Origin: Apium graveolens
Lineage: Eukaryota > Streptophyta > Magnoliopsida > Apiales > Apiaceae
DNA length: 64,000 nucleotides
Direction: 5' to 3'
NCBI RefSeq assembly: GCF_009905375.1
Contig: NW_027420757.1
Coordinates: forward strand, 121,007-185,006
Part shown: one piece after another, positions 21,747 to 33,689 of the stretch
Layout: each line of letters opens with the position of its first letter
Position numbering within the stretch: the stretch's first letter is position 1
Notes under the pieces: model-generated
What the model saw: only the letters and a program-made list of their open reading frames with translations
What the model was told of the DNA's origin: nothing
Databases searched by the model: none
Program-made: the position numbers and the translations under genes

Positions 21747-22136
21747 TTCATTGAACATAACTTCTTGTTTTTTGTGGTAAAGTGCTCAAAGGTTTCCGCG
21801 TACTTTTGCATAATGCGATCGAGCAGGCATACAAACTCGGAATTAACCTCGTGGCCCCGCCATAACCCAGAATCTCTTCCCCCACTCAAAGAGCTCACTT
21901 GATCTTTGTCTGTCCTTTCCACTATAGAATCAATATCATGTCTGACTCTGTCAGCATCTGCCATAGTATCTTCCACACTATGCTCTTCTTGCACATTCCT
22001 GTTTACAGTGTCAACACTCAGAGATTGATTAACATATTGAGTATCAACCGGCTCGTTATTGGAGCAGCCAAGGGTTCTTGTAGTGCAACATGTTGATCTG
22101 TGATGGAAACTGCTACACTTAGAGGAATTGTGTGCT
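21747..22136 (-). pseudogene. MATH/coiled-coil-like gene, upstream exon part
   Basis: An exon starting after a strong acceptor on the minus strand (CGTTTTTTGTTTTTTTCAG, 22137-22155). It encodes a Ser/Cys-rich start, an acidic region (VEDTMADADRVRHDIDSIV) and VNSEFVCLLDRIMQKYAETF, a segment like the start of the helical region in plant MATH/coiled-coil proteins. It is cut by CACTA-1 after KKLCSMN. No MATH domain itself is visible in the window, so the family call is tentative. Confidence 0.5.
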
Positions 22137-23480
22137 GAAAAAAACAAAAAACGATGATATATTTCACGGCACTTAACTGACATGAAAAAAGGTTATCAAT
22201 TTGATATATTCGGTACTAACTAAAATATCAGACTAAAGATCAGGACAGTAGTCACGGTACACAGTATAGGGGTGGTGGTGCATAAAATAGTGAAAGCATC
22301 TGACTGAATAGTACTCCCACCGACCCAATAGTTTATGTGAAAAAAGATTTCGGTATAAATTAAAGTAGGTCGTGAACTAAAATTGTTGGTCACCTCGATC
22401 TGATTCTTCCAGGTGTGTATCAATCGGTTCACACTAAACAAGATTAATTCAAAGAATTTGAACTGTAATTAAATTTGATTACACTGGAGTCAAGCATTAG
22501 AATTGCAGAATACAATTTAGCAAGTTGACATGGCTTCAACAGTTGATTTACAAGAAGAGATGGTATTGGTGCAAACCATAAGGCTTAAAAGGTCACTAAG
22601 CCTTTAAAATAAAAAAAAGTTGAACTACCTCCGTCTCACCTAGCACATAGAAGATATGACATTGGTTTTTTGTCACAAAAACTTAAGTTGAAAGATTTGG
22701 CATTTTTAACTTTACAAGAGATTAGACAAAAATACATTGTATTATCAAGATGGATATAGATTGATTAAATACCTATGGCATTTCTTTGACGATGGTAGCT
22801 TTAGGAGAGCTACCAAGTAAATAGCTTCTCAGAGCACTAGATATACTTGATTCTTTGAATCCCCTCGGTAACTTCACATACTGAAACTTACAGAATGGAG
22901 AAGGCAAAGTTACAAGAAGTTTGGAAATGTCATTGAGTGCCTACAACCACAAAAATAAAAAAGAGAAGATCGAATATAAAACAGCACAAGAGAAAAAAAA
23001 TAGAGATCCATGAAAAATTACCTGCAAGTTGAATTTTATTAACATACAATCTAGATGGTCAGAAACTAATTTAACCAAGGCCGCAAGTTACACAATTTAA
23101 TAGCAGTACTATTTTCAGTCAGATGACGTAAAAGTATTGCTTATATTTCAATCGACAAGATAAATCAAGTTACCTCAATAATCTCCGAGTCAAAAGTGAG
23201 GTTTTTGGCATTACCAAGATCTGAAAGCATATATGTTAGCTACTGATGATATTGTTCCCTATCTGCTAATTTCAGGCCCTAAAACCAACCATTTAAACTT
23301 ATATTTACGTTTTCCAACTCAGGAACTCCAATTGCGGCTGCAAAGATACCAAAAGAAGTGAAGTTGCACAGCTTTGGTGCTGAAACCGCAATGTTTTGAC
23401 AAATAAAAGCATATTGGCAGAAGCTGGTTCTAATAGTCAGGTTCAACACTTGAGGAGGACAAGATATGATATGATCTTGC

Positions 23481-23661
23481 TGTTGGGCTTGCTGAGCACG
23501 CCTTAACTCCACATTAGTATGATATTGTCCGTTTTGGGCCGAGCCCGCACGAATTTGTTTTTGAGCACCTCTCAAAAGGCCTCATACTAATTGGAGTTAT
23601 CTGACTGCTTATATTCTAGAAAACTGCCCCTCCCACAAACGATATGGGACAACTCCTAACA
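23481..23661 (-). repeat. TRIM 3' LTR (181 bp)
   Basis: TG...CA repeat next to the polypurine tract at 23662-23672. Differs from its partner at a small number of positions, for example TCCGTTTTGGGCC versus TCTACTTTAGGCC. Confidence 0.9.
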
Positions 23662-23906
23662 ATCTCCCTCTTCACACATCGGGCCCGACACCTGCCGATT
23701 CTGCCTCCTTCAGTGTGACCAGGCTCCCCCTCGACCCATACTGAAAGTCCATCTGGCTATCTGCTCCCCTTAGGCCCATACTGGAAGACCCGTCTGCTTT
23801 TTCCTTGAGCCCATTCTGGGGCAAGCCCATCTGCCTCTTCTTAGGTCACTTAGGAAGCCCATCTGAGATTGTTATGGACCATCACAACCATAACTCTGAT
23901 ACCACT

Positions 23907-24087
23907 TGTCGGGCTTGCTGAGCACGCCTTAACTCCACATTAGTATGATATTGTCTACTTTAGGCCGAGCCCTCACGGGTTTGTTTTTGGGCATCTCCCA
24001 AAAGGCCTCATACTAATTGGAGTTATCTGACTGCTTATATTCTAGCAAACTGCCCCTCCCACAAACGATGTGGAACAACTCCTAACA
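23907..24087 (-). repeat. TRIM 5' LTR (181 bp)
   Basis: TG...CA repeat whose inner edge adjoins the tRNA-Met type PBS (23893-23904, two bases away). Confidence 0.9.
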
Positions 24088-24875
24088 CTTGCTGATCTGG
24101 TGATAGAAATAATGCGAGATTTTGTAGATTGACAAGTGCAGAGAATATGTCACCCAAGTTATCGGGAATATATACATAATCTAGCTGCATACTTGTTACA
24201 GCTGGGAAGTTCCAAACTGTTGTCATGGGAGATACACACTTAGACATATGGAGGGTTGTTACAGCTGGCAAACTGAAAGAAAAAGATGAATCTGATAAAA
24301 TCCAATAACGAAGACACAAAGTTCTCAGGGAAGGCAAACATGTAAACCATAAATCCTTAATCCATGAACCCGAAAATTTATCTTTTTTAGAGTAACCAGG
24401 ACTCCACAGGTGGAGAGTTGTTAAGGCAGGCAAATCCCAGCAATCCGATTCGAGTGCACATTCTTCAAGATTGACTCGCAATGTGAGTTTCTCCAATGAC
24501 TTAGAGCTAAAGGTGGACAACTTATAAGGCTTATGATCATCTAACAAATCAAGAGTTAAGGATTGCACATTGTGTGAGATTGCATACTCAACAAACTTAT
24601 CAACTAAATCCTTAATTACCACATTATTGTGAACACAAAATTTCAATTCGGAAAGATGGGAATCATCATCTCGATTAGACAAAACATGGCGGATAAATTC
24701 AGAAATATTTTTATGTGTAGAGTTTCCATACCAACCGAAATTGAGAAAGGGCAGAGTGGTACAAATAAATTTCCATCGTCTCGAAAGAGCGCTGGTTTGA
24801 ACTGCTACTTTTGCATCTACGAATGATAGGACCTTGTGCTAATATTTTTCCATTTTTCTTTGCTCGAGACACCAT

Positions 24876-26084
24876 TTCACCAATTGTACTCGGATCTAAT
24901 TCCAGCTAATATTTATCGGGGGTTGTTGGGGAAGAAAATAACTTAAATTTCACCAAATAAGGTATAAATTCCCCAAATTGACAATTGTCGATTAGTGCCC
25001 TTTTCTCGCTTTGTAGTCGCATATAGTAGATGCGTATACTGACCTAATATCTATATCTAGCTTAGGTGCATGGTTGCACCGTCTCCTTATCTATTTCCTA
25101 GCCTCCCTTCTCTCCGTCACATAACTTAATAAAATCCTTATCCACAATCTGCTATGTATTATCCTTTGCATCTCTCAATATTAAGTTCAATTAATACTTG
25201 CCTTCTGCTTTCTCACTCCCTTCATCTGTATCACTTTGTCCTTTAATATAATAAGTTGGTTCTCTAAAGCTGCTATAAATTTTGGGTATCACTTATGTGC
25301 CTTACTTTGGGAGAACTTGAATTAGACAATGCGGGTAGAGTACAGCATTTACAGCCAGATGATATCCATTTTGTATACCAAATTAAGAAATAACAGAAAT
25401 CAACCTACGCATTATGATGATGAGTATTTACCTGCACATAATATGCCTGCATATAATATGCCTGCGTATTTACCGACTGCGCATTCATTAGATGCGAGTT
25501 CTTTGAAAAAAAATCAAAAAAATAATAAGATAATCAAGCCTATACGCATTGTTGAAATACGTAGGAACCTTCGCATTCTCCGGATGCGCATACAACAACT
25601 GGTTATTTTACCCGGTTAATAGTAATCACACCTATATCTGTGGTTTTAAGAATTCATTCCCCACCTATATTAAAAAAGATTTGATTCTTCAACGGGTCTG
25701 TTAAGAAGGCACAAATATTTTCCTAATTCACCCTTAAAAATAATAAAATTTATTATTAACTTCTACATAAATACACTAATTTATGTATAAATTTTAATAA
25801 GATATTTTACAATTATTTTAAATTTATGTTTTATTAATATTCCAATTTCATAATTATAATGATGATTGAGAAATATATAAAAAGCAAAACAAGAAGAAGA
25901 AAGATTCTGGAGATCTAATGACAAATTACCAGTAAGTTCCATTTTTAAACATATAATATCCATTGTCAGAAACTAACTTAACCAAGGCCTCAAGTTACAT
26001 AATTTAATAGCAGTACTATCTTCAGTCAGAGAAGGATGTAAAGGTATTGCTAATATTTTCAAGAGAAAAGATAAATCAGGTTAC
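24876..26084. repeat. intergenic region with CGCAT/ATGCG-rich segment
   Basis: Non-coding. 25366-25620 holds an unusual segment rich in TGCGTA, TACGCAT and ATGCGCAT motifs, including two ATAATATGCCTGC units at 25437-25464. It is present twice in tandem in block 2 (50716-51190). 25620-26060 matches 51190-51540 and includes a decayed F-box exon 2 copy near 25930-26010. Confidence 0.6.
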
Positions 26085-27111
26085 CTCAATAATCTCCGAG
26101 TCAAAAGTGAGGTTCTTAGCATTACAAAGTCCTGAAAGCATATATGCTAGCCGCTGATGATATTGTTTCCTATCTGCTAATTTTGCTGATTCCACGCCCT
26201 GAAACCAGCCATTCAACCTTAAATTTACATTTTCCAACTCAGGAACTCTTATTATGGCTGCAAAGATACCAAAAGAAGTGAAGTTGCAGAGTTTTGGTGC
26301 TGAAACCGCAATGTTTTTCCAACCAAAATCATAGTATCTGAATATGGTTCTGATAGTGAGGTTCAACAATTGAGGAGGACAAGATATGGAATAATATTTC
26401 TGATTTGATGTTAGATATAATGTGAGATTTTGTAGATTGACAAGGGCAGAGAAGATGTCACTCATATTCATATTCTCGGGAAGATATACATCATCCAGTT
26501 GTATAGTTGTATAGTTGTATACATCTTCCACTTGAACAGATGGATAATCCCAATCATAGAGACAGAGAGTTTTTAGTTCAGGCAAGCACGTAAACCAAGA
26601 ATCTTTAAGCCACGAATCCAAAAATCTGTGTTTTTCAGAATAACGTGGATGCCACAGATGTAGAGTTGCTAAAACAGGCAAATCCCAGTAATCCGATTCG
26701 AGTGTACATTCTTCAAGATTTACTCGCAATGTGAGTTTTTCTAAAGACTGAGAGCTGAAAGTGGACAACTTAAAAGGCTCATGATCATCTAATAATTCAA
26801 GACTCAAGCATTGCAGATTGTGATAGAATGCATACTTAATAAACTTATCAACTAAACCCTTAGAGAAGCCTTTATTGCGAACACAAAACTTCAATTCCAA
26901 AACATTGGATTGATGGTTTCGATGAGACAAAACATGGCAGATAAACTTTGAAACATTTTTAGGTGAAGAGTTCTCATACCGACCGAAATTGAGAAAAGGG
27001 AGATTAGTCCATACATGCTCCCATCTTTTCGAGAGAGCACTGGATTGAACAGCTTCTTTGAATATCATCTACAGGTGATATTCTTAGTTTCTTTTTTCCT
27101 CGAGACCCCAT
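26085..27111 (-). pseudogene. F-box/LRR-type gene 1, exon 1
   Basis: Starts MGSRGKKKLRIS at 27111, but the first part of the F-box (I-S-x-L-P-D-E-L-I-H-K in the paralogue) is deleted with a frame change. The open frame resumes at EAVQSSALSKRWEHVWTNLP and continues through NVLELKFCVRNKGFSKGLVD, SLEKLTLRVNLEECTLES and NIAVSAPKLCNFTSFGIF. About 30 residues present in gene 2 (between DWDYPS and TTIQLDDVYLPEN) are replaced by VQVEDVYNY. Exon ends at donor GAG|GTAACC. Copia C is absent, so this copy shows the empty target site ATATT. Confidence 0.8.
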
Positions 27112-27339
27112 TTTGCAGAATTTACTTTGTTTCTCTTCTCTGAAACTTAGCAATTAAAATTGCACAATATGTACTAAAATTGCAAAAAAAATATCACTTG
27201 AGGCTTTTAGTTTTACTCAGAAAAATATAAAAGTTCGCTTGGGTCCGGGATCGCTAAAACCGACCCGACCCACCCAGTCGGAACAAACTAACCTATTCGA
27301 AACTGAACATTAAATGTATAGTTTTCTTTAAAACTGAAC

Positions 27340-27640
27340 TTTAAGGGGTTTTATAGGATTTTTTTTTATTCATGAAATTCAGGTCTATTCAACTGGGATT
27401 TTAAAAAATATATCAGGATTTTATGGTATTCAACTAATATTTTAAATTATACTAAAAAATCTGGTGGTATTCAATCGGGATTTTAAATTATTCTTAAAAA
27501 TCTGAAGGTATTCAACTGAGATTATTTAAAATCCATTAAAATCTGATGGTATTCACATGTTGACGGATTTTTTTGTGCTTAAAAAATTGATAGATTCTAC
27601 CGCTTTTTTCAATGTATTTTATGGTTTTTGAAATCCCACC
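27340..27640. repeat. degenerate GGTATTCAA(C/T)-type repeats
   Basis: At least four imperfect copies of GGTATTCAAC(T/C)GGGATTTTAAA within about 200 bases. Possibly part of a MITE-like element; no terminal inverted repeats or target duplications were found. Confidence 0.4.
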
Positions 27641-28288
27641 ATAATTCATGAGATTGTGAAGAATTGTGTTTAAATTCTAAAAACTCTTCATCAACTATAT
27701 GACATTTTATCTAGTATCCGCGTAAAATGAAAATCTGATATAATCATGAATTATATATAATACATTAAAATCCCAGTTCTTGCACATATCCAACCCGTTT
27801 ACAATAGTTTTAATTTAATAATAATATACTTCAGTCGAGCGGATTAACATATAACGACTTAAGACTTATAAGTTATGTACAATTTGATCATCAAGAAAAG
27901 AGAATACAATTGTGTGGTATGTTGCCAAAGTTTGTAGTATATTTCCAGGAAAAGACTCTTGGAGAAGTATACTATGTTTATACCCGTCGTAAATAAGCAC
28001 CTCATATTTATCCTTGATTCTTGTTGTTTAGATAGGAATTGTAAGTTTATTCGCTCCATATGACCGATATAAACACGAGAATGCCCCAATTTGTGTCTCT
28101 AACATACATGTCATTCGTAAATCTTAGCCCGTATTCCTGATTTAATTTTGACATTATTTAAAGATAGAGAACTAGTTGATTCAGGTACTCAGCATTTTAG
28201 CCCGTACTCCTGGTTTAGTTCCATTCCAGATTTCTAACTACATGACCATTGAAAACAAAATGCATGTCATGAACGGATACAAGAAAAG

Positions 28289-28672
28289 GTGCAAGTTGCC
28301 ACAAGAAGTTTGGGATTTTCCAGATTTATTAAATTTAGAACTGGATATGATGTAGCTTTACCTAGGAATATCGCTGATGTCTTCTGTGCACTTGTTAATG
28401 TGCGGGATGTCATGTTATATTCAACAAGAAGGTTCATCATACACAATTTCACTATATCTTATCCTCAATTAGCGCGCTTAAAGATTGGTACCAGATTACT
28501 TGCACCTTCTAGTTATCATCGTAGAATTATGGTCATGGCACCAAAGCTCTGCAAACTTTGTATCTTTCCGGTCAAATTAAATATTGATGTGTTGGTCAAA
28601 TTATCAACTATTTCTGCAAGAACTAATACACATGTTGCCTGTTATCTTTATTTATTTTATGCTGAGATTTAA
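28289..28672 (+). pseudogene. F-box/LRR-type remnant on the plus strand
   Basis: Open frame with ALPRNIADVFCALVNVRDVM, ISYPQLARLKIGTRLL and VMAPKLCKLCIFP. These align with the IFSALVNLQN, ISCPPQLLNLTIRT and VSAPKLCNFTSFG segments of the minus-strand F-box/LRR genes here. Only the LRR C-terminal third is present and no F-box precedes it, so it is a diverged, oppositely oriented fragment. Confidence 0.6.
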
Positions 28673-28679
28673 TTTTTAA

Positions 28680-29677
28680 TTGGATTTAGTTTTCAGATAT
28701 TCCTTATTCTAAATATTTTTTTAGAAAATATACTTTTTAGGGACTTTATGAGTTCCCGCGTTTTTTATTTATTTTTATTTATTTCTTTTGTGTTTATTAA
28801 TAAAATTATGTAACATGCCAAGTATAACTAATATAAGTCGAATAGTTATCAATTAAAAGATTAATATATACCTAATAATTCATCTTCTTGTATGTGACAT
28901 ATGATTGAATATGTACAAGTTGTGTAATTGATATGTATTAATATATAAAAGACTAAAATTTAATATATATATATATAACTAAATAATCGTATATTCACAT
29001 AAAATAAATTAATAGTTAATATATAAAATAAGTTGGCTAGTCCAATATTAATGAAACTTGCATGTTTATATATCTATCATAATTTTATACATTATACACG
29101 CATTTGGGGGTTTATACAATAAAATTTCACAATTGATGTCACACTTCCAAAATCTTTTATTTTGTATTTAATATAAGATTTTTCAATACATATTATTTTG
29201 TAAAACACTTGACCTAGATTGCATGAAATAAATATAAAAGGCCAAAATAGTGGCCATTTATATGGCACTCTAAAAATGATAGGTCATATATAGTAATTTA
29301 TAACACATATATAAACTCACATTGTAATAAAAACCACTGTTCGAGACATATTTCTTGGTTAGTATAAAGATAGATTTTGTGTACAAGCTAAATAAACATG
29401 TTTGTCTAGTTATATTTATAAAAAAACACATCTTTAATTTGCGTTTTAATGAGTCAATAAGGACCACTTTTTAATACATGATATTTGAGGCCTTATTTAA
29501 TAAAATTGTATCATTGAAGGCCAACACCATCATTGACTTCTTAATTGTTTGTTCCGAAAAATTGTCATCTCAACATTCAAGAATCTAAAAAGTTCTTTTA
29601 TCAAAGATAATATATTATCGCCATGATCTATATTGAAGAATATATGATATCGCATGAGTAACATAAATTTTTTTAGA
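28680..29677. other. AT-rich stretch without recognised genes
   Basis: No recognisable coding or structured element; several (AT)n and TATA-like runs. Confidence 0.5.
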
Positions 29678-31358
29678 CAAGACTGGATTCAGAGTTATTA
29701 TTGTCTCACTAAATCAAGTGATGAAGCTCTAGAGTTTCTTTTAATATCGTAGAATGCATTTAATTATTTGTGGATAAATATGTAAAGAATTGTATCCGGT
29801 CATATTTGAATAATATTAATTTGGAATATAAATCTTCCTTTATTAGCTACAAGTCCGATGGATACATTCACATTTCAAGGAGACTTTTTCGAAGATACAA
29901 CGGGGAGTTGAAATTTATTGCAATTCTTACTTCAATGATTAATTGTAGTTTGTTATGTATTCAAGTATTTCTAAAAGTTTGTAAACTTTGTACTATTGCC
30001 TTCCGTTTCATTTGTATGGTAATATGGTACTTTACATTTGTGACCTTTCAAATTAAGGTCTGCTAGTTTATTTTTTATTCCTTCATTTTAAATTTCTCAT
30101 TGTGTCAGATTATTTCGGGTAATTTTGTGTAGTGTATAACATAAGGCACGAGTCACTTCAGTTCCAGTCAAATAGGTCAATTTTTTACAACCCGAAACCA
30201 TTGCAAATCAATTAATTGGTTTAATAAATATTTATATAACAAATTTGATTGATATTGGGGGTTTTAGGTATTTAACAATAATGTTTGTACTAGAAAAGCA
30301 GAAGCTATAAGAGAAGCAAAAAGCAGAAAGCTGGGCTGGGCATGTGTACGCGTATAAAAAAATCCTAAAACGCTATTTGGTCTACCGTTTAGGTTAAAAC
30401 GCCAAATAAATAGCCATTTGATCTCTTTTTTATTTATATATAAGAAACCTAAATACAAGTAAAATGGTAAACAAAGAAGCGTTAAACTTTAACCGCGGAT
30501 TTAAAATCTGTTTTGAAATAAATTAAAAAAATTACACGAAATACCAGTTAAACGGAACACGAAATAGCGTTAAAGGCTTAGACGCTACATACTATTTAAT
30601 TTTAATTTTATAATGAATTAAAAATAAAATAAAATACGGAACGAAGTCTTGTTTGATTTCAAAACATTGTTTTATATCACGTGTTTGTTTAATTTATTTT
30701 AATCGTTTAACCTTTGTTTCGTACAGTGAAGCCCGTTAAAATGTAAATGTACAAAAACTATTTTGAGACAAGTAAATAGCTCAGGGAACTAACACAACTC
30801 TCAGCACTGAGTAGTACTTAAAACCTATAACAAAACATTACAAGAAAATGAGCACGGAAGTGTTACTTAAATCAAAGTCTACGTATTCAAAATCAAAGTC
30901 TACGTATAAAAAATATTACATAAAACTTCAAGTTCTTGATACAAGAAAGTCGTGAGCTATAGCTTGCTTAATACAAAACAAACACTCTACTATGCATTAA
31001 GATCTAGTTTAACGTCTACATCAAACTTCTTTTCCGCTGATAGCCTTTCTGTATTGAAGATTGAAGAATGTAAAACGCACTTGATTCTCCTGTTGAGTCC
31101 TTGGACCTGCCAAAAAAGTGAAAATGTGCATTAATTTCAATTTCATCAACTCTGAATGTATAGTACTACAATGAAGATCACAAAGCTAACAGAGAAAAGA
31201 CGCATATATGAAATGCACAACTGAGAGGTATGATTAGAACTACAATTTATAATTCATCTAAATGATTAGGATACTTATTTTAGTTACACACATATTAAAG
31301 TTGCTAAAAAATTAAAATAAACATTTCCTCGTGCATATCTACAACAGTAAAATTACAA
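29678..31358 (-). mobile_element. MULE deletion derivative lacking transposase
   Basis: 29678-30180 matches the MULE 3' region at 39490-40010 (GAGTTATTATTG(T/C)CTCAC, TTCAAGGAGACTTTTTCGAAG). 30190-31358 matches the MULE 5' region (10750-11935 and 45350-46503). The transposase gene expected between them is absent, so the two ends are joined near 30185. No open frame in it looks real. Confidence 0.75.
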
Positions 31359-31429
31359 GCAAAAATCACTTAGATAATCAATTACATCAATATCCAAATC
31401 ACAGACAGTTAAACACTTGAAGTAACCCT

Positions 31430-31639
31430 TACCCTCATTTTTTCACGCACTTTTGCCCATCAGTTCCACATTTAGGAGGATTATAAGTTCTTTTTGAACG
31501 TCGTTTACCCCGAGAAGTGTAGAAAGCTCCATATTTCCCAGGACGGTCCTGGGAACTCGGGTCCTGGGTACTCTAGTCATGCGTACTCTTTGAAGACACA
31601 ACATTTGTCACACCATCTGAATCAATAGGAGGTGTAGAG
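31430..31639 (-). pseudogene. plant mobile domain gene, 3' end
   Basis: Minus frame (TPPIDSDGVTNVV, DRPGKYGAFYTSRGKRRSKR, PPKCGTDGQKCVKK) with a stop after KSTHD. Removing the solo LTR and CACTA-3 joins it to the plant mobile domain exon at 36850 in an open frame across the junction. The basic, CGT-containing tail fits the C-termini of such proteins, but this is weak evidence by itself. Confidence 0.5.
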
Positions 31640-31644
31640 GTAAC

Positions 31645-33106
31645 TGTTAGTGTTATGTTTTATCGATTATTCATTTAATAATTTATTAAGTCTTAATTTA
31701 GTGTGATATAAATATTAGATTAATAAATATCCTTGAAATATGATATGAATTCTATATCTCTAAGTACGTGCCTTGAAATGAGATTATGTGAAAAAATCCC
31801 TAATCGGGTGTTATTATTAAGGGAAAATAATAATGCATTAAGATTAGTGTGTTTGTTGACTGATGATCATATCTCACTGATTATAGGTATAGTGATACCA
31901 AAGTAAAAAATACAGGCATATATAAATATACATGGTGCTGGATAGACTCTGTGTGAGATTATACGTGTCTATTGTGTCATAAGTAATTCTCATAGTGATA
32001 ATAATATAATGGTCCTTCGACCTGAAATCATTATATTTCTATACGATGATAAATATACTTTGATTACATCAAAAGTTGCCTTTAACCGTGTAATGATAAA
32101 AGTGGATTTCTGGTATATTAGGAATCCTCTGAGAAATATGAATGATCTAGAAAGGATTTAACCCCTCTAGTTTTGGAGAGATATTATCGGCCTCTTGGGT
32201 GAGCTAGACCATAAAATACGTGGCGCCGCACTCAGATGTTGATTTAAAATGATAGTCTACTTATTGATCAAGAAAACCTGGATTAAACCATGAAGAAATT
32301 GACACATAACATGCCTCGAGTTTAATCTATAATATTTGGTTGAAGTGATTATATTATATTGTACATTATTCATGAAAGGTTTAATCGATCACCAATTTAA
32401 TTACTATTACTTGGGTAGTAATGATGTATTACTAGATGCCGCTAATTATTTATATTTAAATATGAGATATTTAAATTATTAATAATAACCTGTAGGGTCG
32501 CACAAAAAAAGCTTGGAGAAATAATTAATTCAAGTTCCTATTAGAATTTTAATTAAATAGGAAATTCGAATTATTCATTAATAATTAAGATGGACTTAAA
32601 TAATGGGAAAAATGAATTTCAAATTTGTGTATTATTACATTCGAAATTCTATTCTTATTTGGTAATTGAGTTAAACTTAACTATTAAATAAATAGAATTT
32701 CAGATTTTAATAAACTATAATTTGGATTAGGGTTATGGCTGTTTTTGGTCTCTCTATATAAACATCCTTAAGGGTAAAATTAGGGTTACATTTTTATTAG
32801 ATAAAAACATAAAACCCTAGCAGCTAAAGGTGAGAGAGAGAAGGAGAAAACAGGTCCGTTCTTGGTGCTAGTACGCGCCTCCTTTGTACCGGCTTTCGTG
32901 TTGATACCTCTACGGCGTAGATCGTTAAGGCGGAATACGTGGTGTTCGGTTAAATCTAGGATCTTCTTTTGACAACCATAATCTTAAAACTCTTTAAGGT
33001 AAACACCTCATCCACGAATTATATATTGTTTTTCGCATGGATCCTGCGGTGAGTTTCAGTTTTATTTATTGTTTCCGTTGTATTTTTATAACCCGAAACC
33101 TAACAG
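31645..33106 (+). mobile_element. solo LTR, 1462 bp
   Basis: Begins TGTTAG and ends CTAACA and is flanked by the 5-bp duplication GTAAC (31640-31644 and 33107-33111). No PBS or coding region adjoins it. A TATA box (TATATAAA, 32755-32762) sets the plus orientation. A complete LTR with target duplications but no partner indicates LTR-LTR recombination. The superfamily cannot be decided from the LTR. Confidence 0.88.
32755..32762 (+). promoter_or_regulatory. TATA box in solo LTR
   Basis: TATATAAA in CTCTCTATATAAACATCC, about 350 bases before the LTR end. Confidence 0.6.
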
Positions 33107-33339
33107 TAACATCACTACACCATAACTGCACATTGGCAACGGTTTTTGTCCAGCGTTGAACGAAAAACGTTGCATTATGTACAAAATTTTCAGTTTATTG
33201 CAATACAGTGAAGAAAGCGTTACAGTACATTGAAGCTATCGTTGCTAATAACTGTTAGCGTTGCGCAACATGCAACAGTAGAGGTCATAGCGTTGTATTA
33301 CATATTTTTTTTTATTTAATAAATGCTGACATGGAAAAT

Positions 33340-33600
33340 AAATCTGAGGTTGCATATTTAGGACCCATAGTTGATGACGTGGCATACTTATGTGTCATGC
33401 CATATTAGCATTTTGGGCCTCACATGTGGGACCCACCGGTGATGGGGCATGTTGATGTGGCATGCCACGTCAGCTTGATGACGTGGCACCAGTGGGATCC
33501 GCATATGGGGCCCAAAATTCTGACGTGGCAGGCTGACTTGGCACAAGTGGGCCCACTTGCTCATGTGGCAGCTGATGGGGCAATTCAGGCGTTGCATTTG
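33340..33600. repeat. CACTA-3 left subterminal repeats
   Basis: Repeated TGACGTGGCA, TGATGTGGCATGCCACG and GTGGGACCCAC-like motifs in both orientations, much richer in GC than the surroundings. A counterpart lies at 36470-36620 (CTGACGTGGAA, CTGATGTGG, TGCCACGTTG). Confidence 0.75.
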
Positions 33601-33689
33601 CTTTCTGGTGTTGCAGTAGGTTATTTAGTGTTGCCTTAGTTATTGTACTATTCTTAAAATATATTTGTTATATACATGTTCTAATTTTT

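Larger units (their letters stand above)
23481..24087 (-). mobile_element. TRIM retrotransposon, 607 bp
   Basis: Two 181-bp direct repeats (23481-23661 and 23907-24087), each beginning TGT(T/C)GGGCTTGCTGAGCACG and ending CAACTCCTAACA, surround 245 bp of non-coding DNA. On the minus strand a PBS (TGGTATCAGAGT) follows the right repeat and a polypurine tract (AAGAGGGAGAT) precedes the left one. The 5-bp target duplication CTTGC lies at 23476-23480 and 24088-24092. The size and lack of coding capacity are those of a terminal-repeat retrotransposon in miniature. It lies in exon 1 of F-box gene 3. Confidence 0.93.
22773..24875 (-). pseudogene. F-box/FBD/LRR-type gene 3, split by a TRIM element
   Basis: Exon 1 (24875-23174): MVSRAKKNGKI, then a deletion of the first half of the F-box, then AVQTSALSRRWKFICTTLPF, LRR-like repeats (SLEKLTLRVNLEECALES, WDLPALTTLHLWSPG), the TRIM insertion at 23481-24087, and ISCPPQVLNLTIRTSF, NIAVSAPKLCNFTSFG. 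Stops follow LNGWF and YHQ. Donor GAG|GTAACT. Exon 2 remnant about 23090-23022 (LVKLVSDHLDCMLIKFNLQ, donor GTAATT). Exon 3, 22940-22773: ALNDISKLLVTLPSPF, YVKLPRGFKESSISSALRSY, matching the C-terminal region of F-box/LRR proteins. A CAG to TAG change ends exon 3. Non-functional. Confidence 0.85.

Noticed and set aside
25329..25619. Open frame of 96 residues with repeated NMPAY
   Set aside because: The repeat comes from the CGCAT-rich non-coding segment; the block 2 copies have different frames.
29770..30066. Open frame of 98 residues in the MULE derivative
   Set aside because: The homologous stretch at 39590-39890 has shifts and stops, and the protein resembles nothing; treated as chance.
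33388..33639. Opposed open frames rich in His, Trp and Pro
   Set aside because: They are read from the GC-rich subterminal repeats of CACTA-3.
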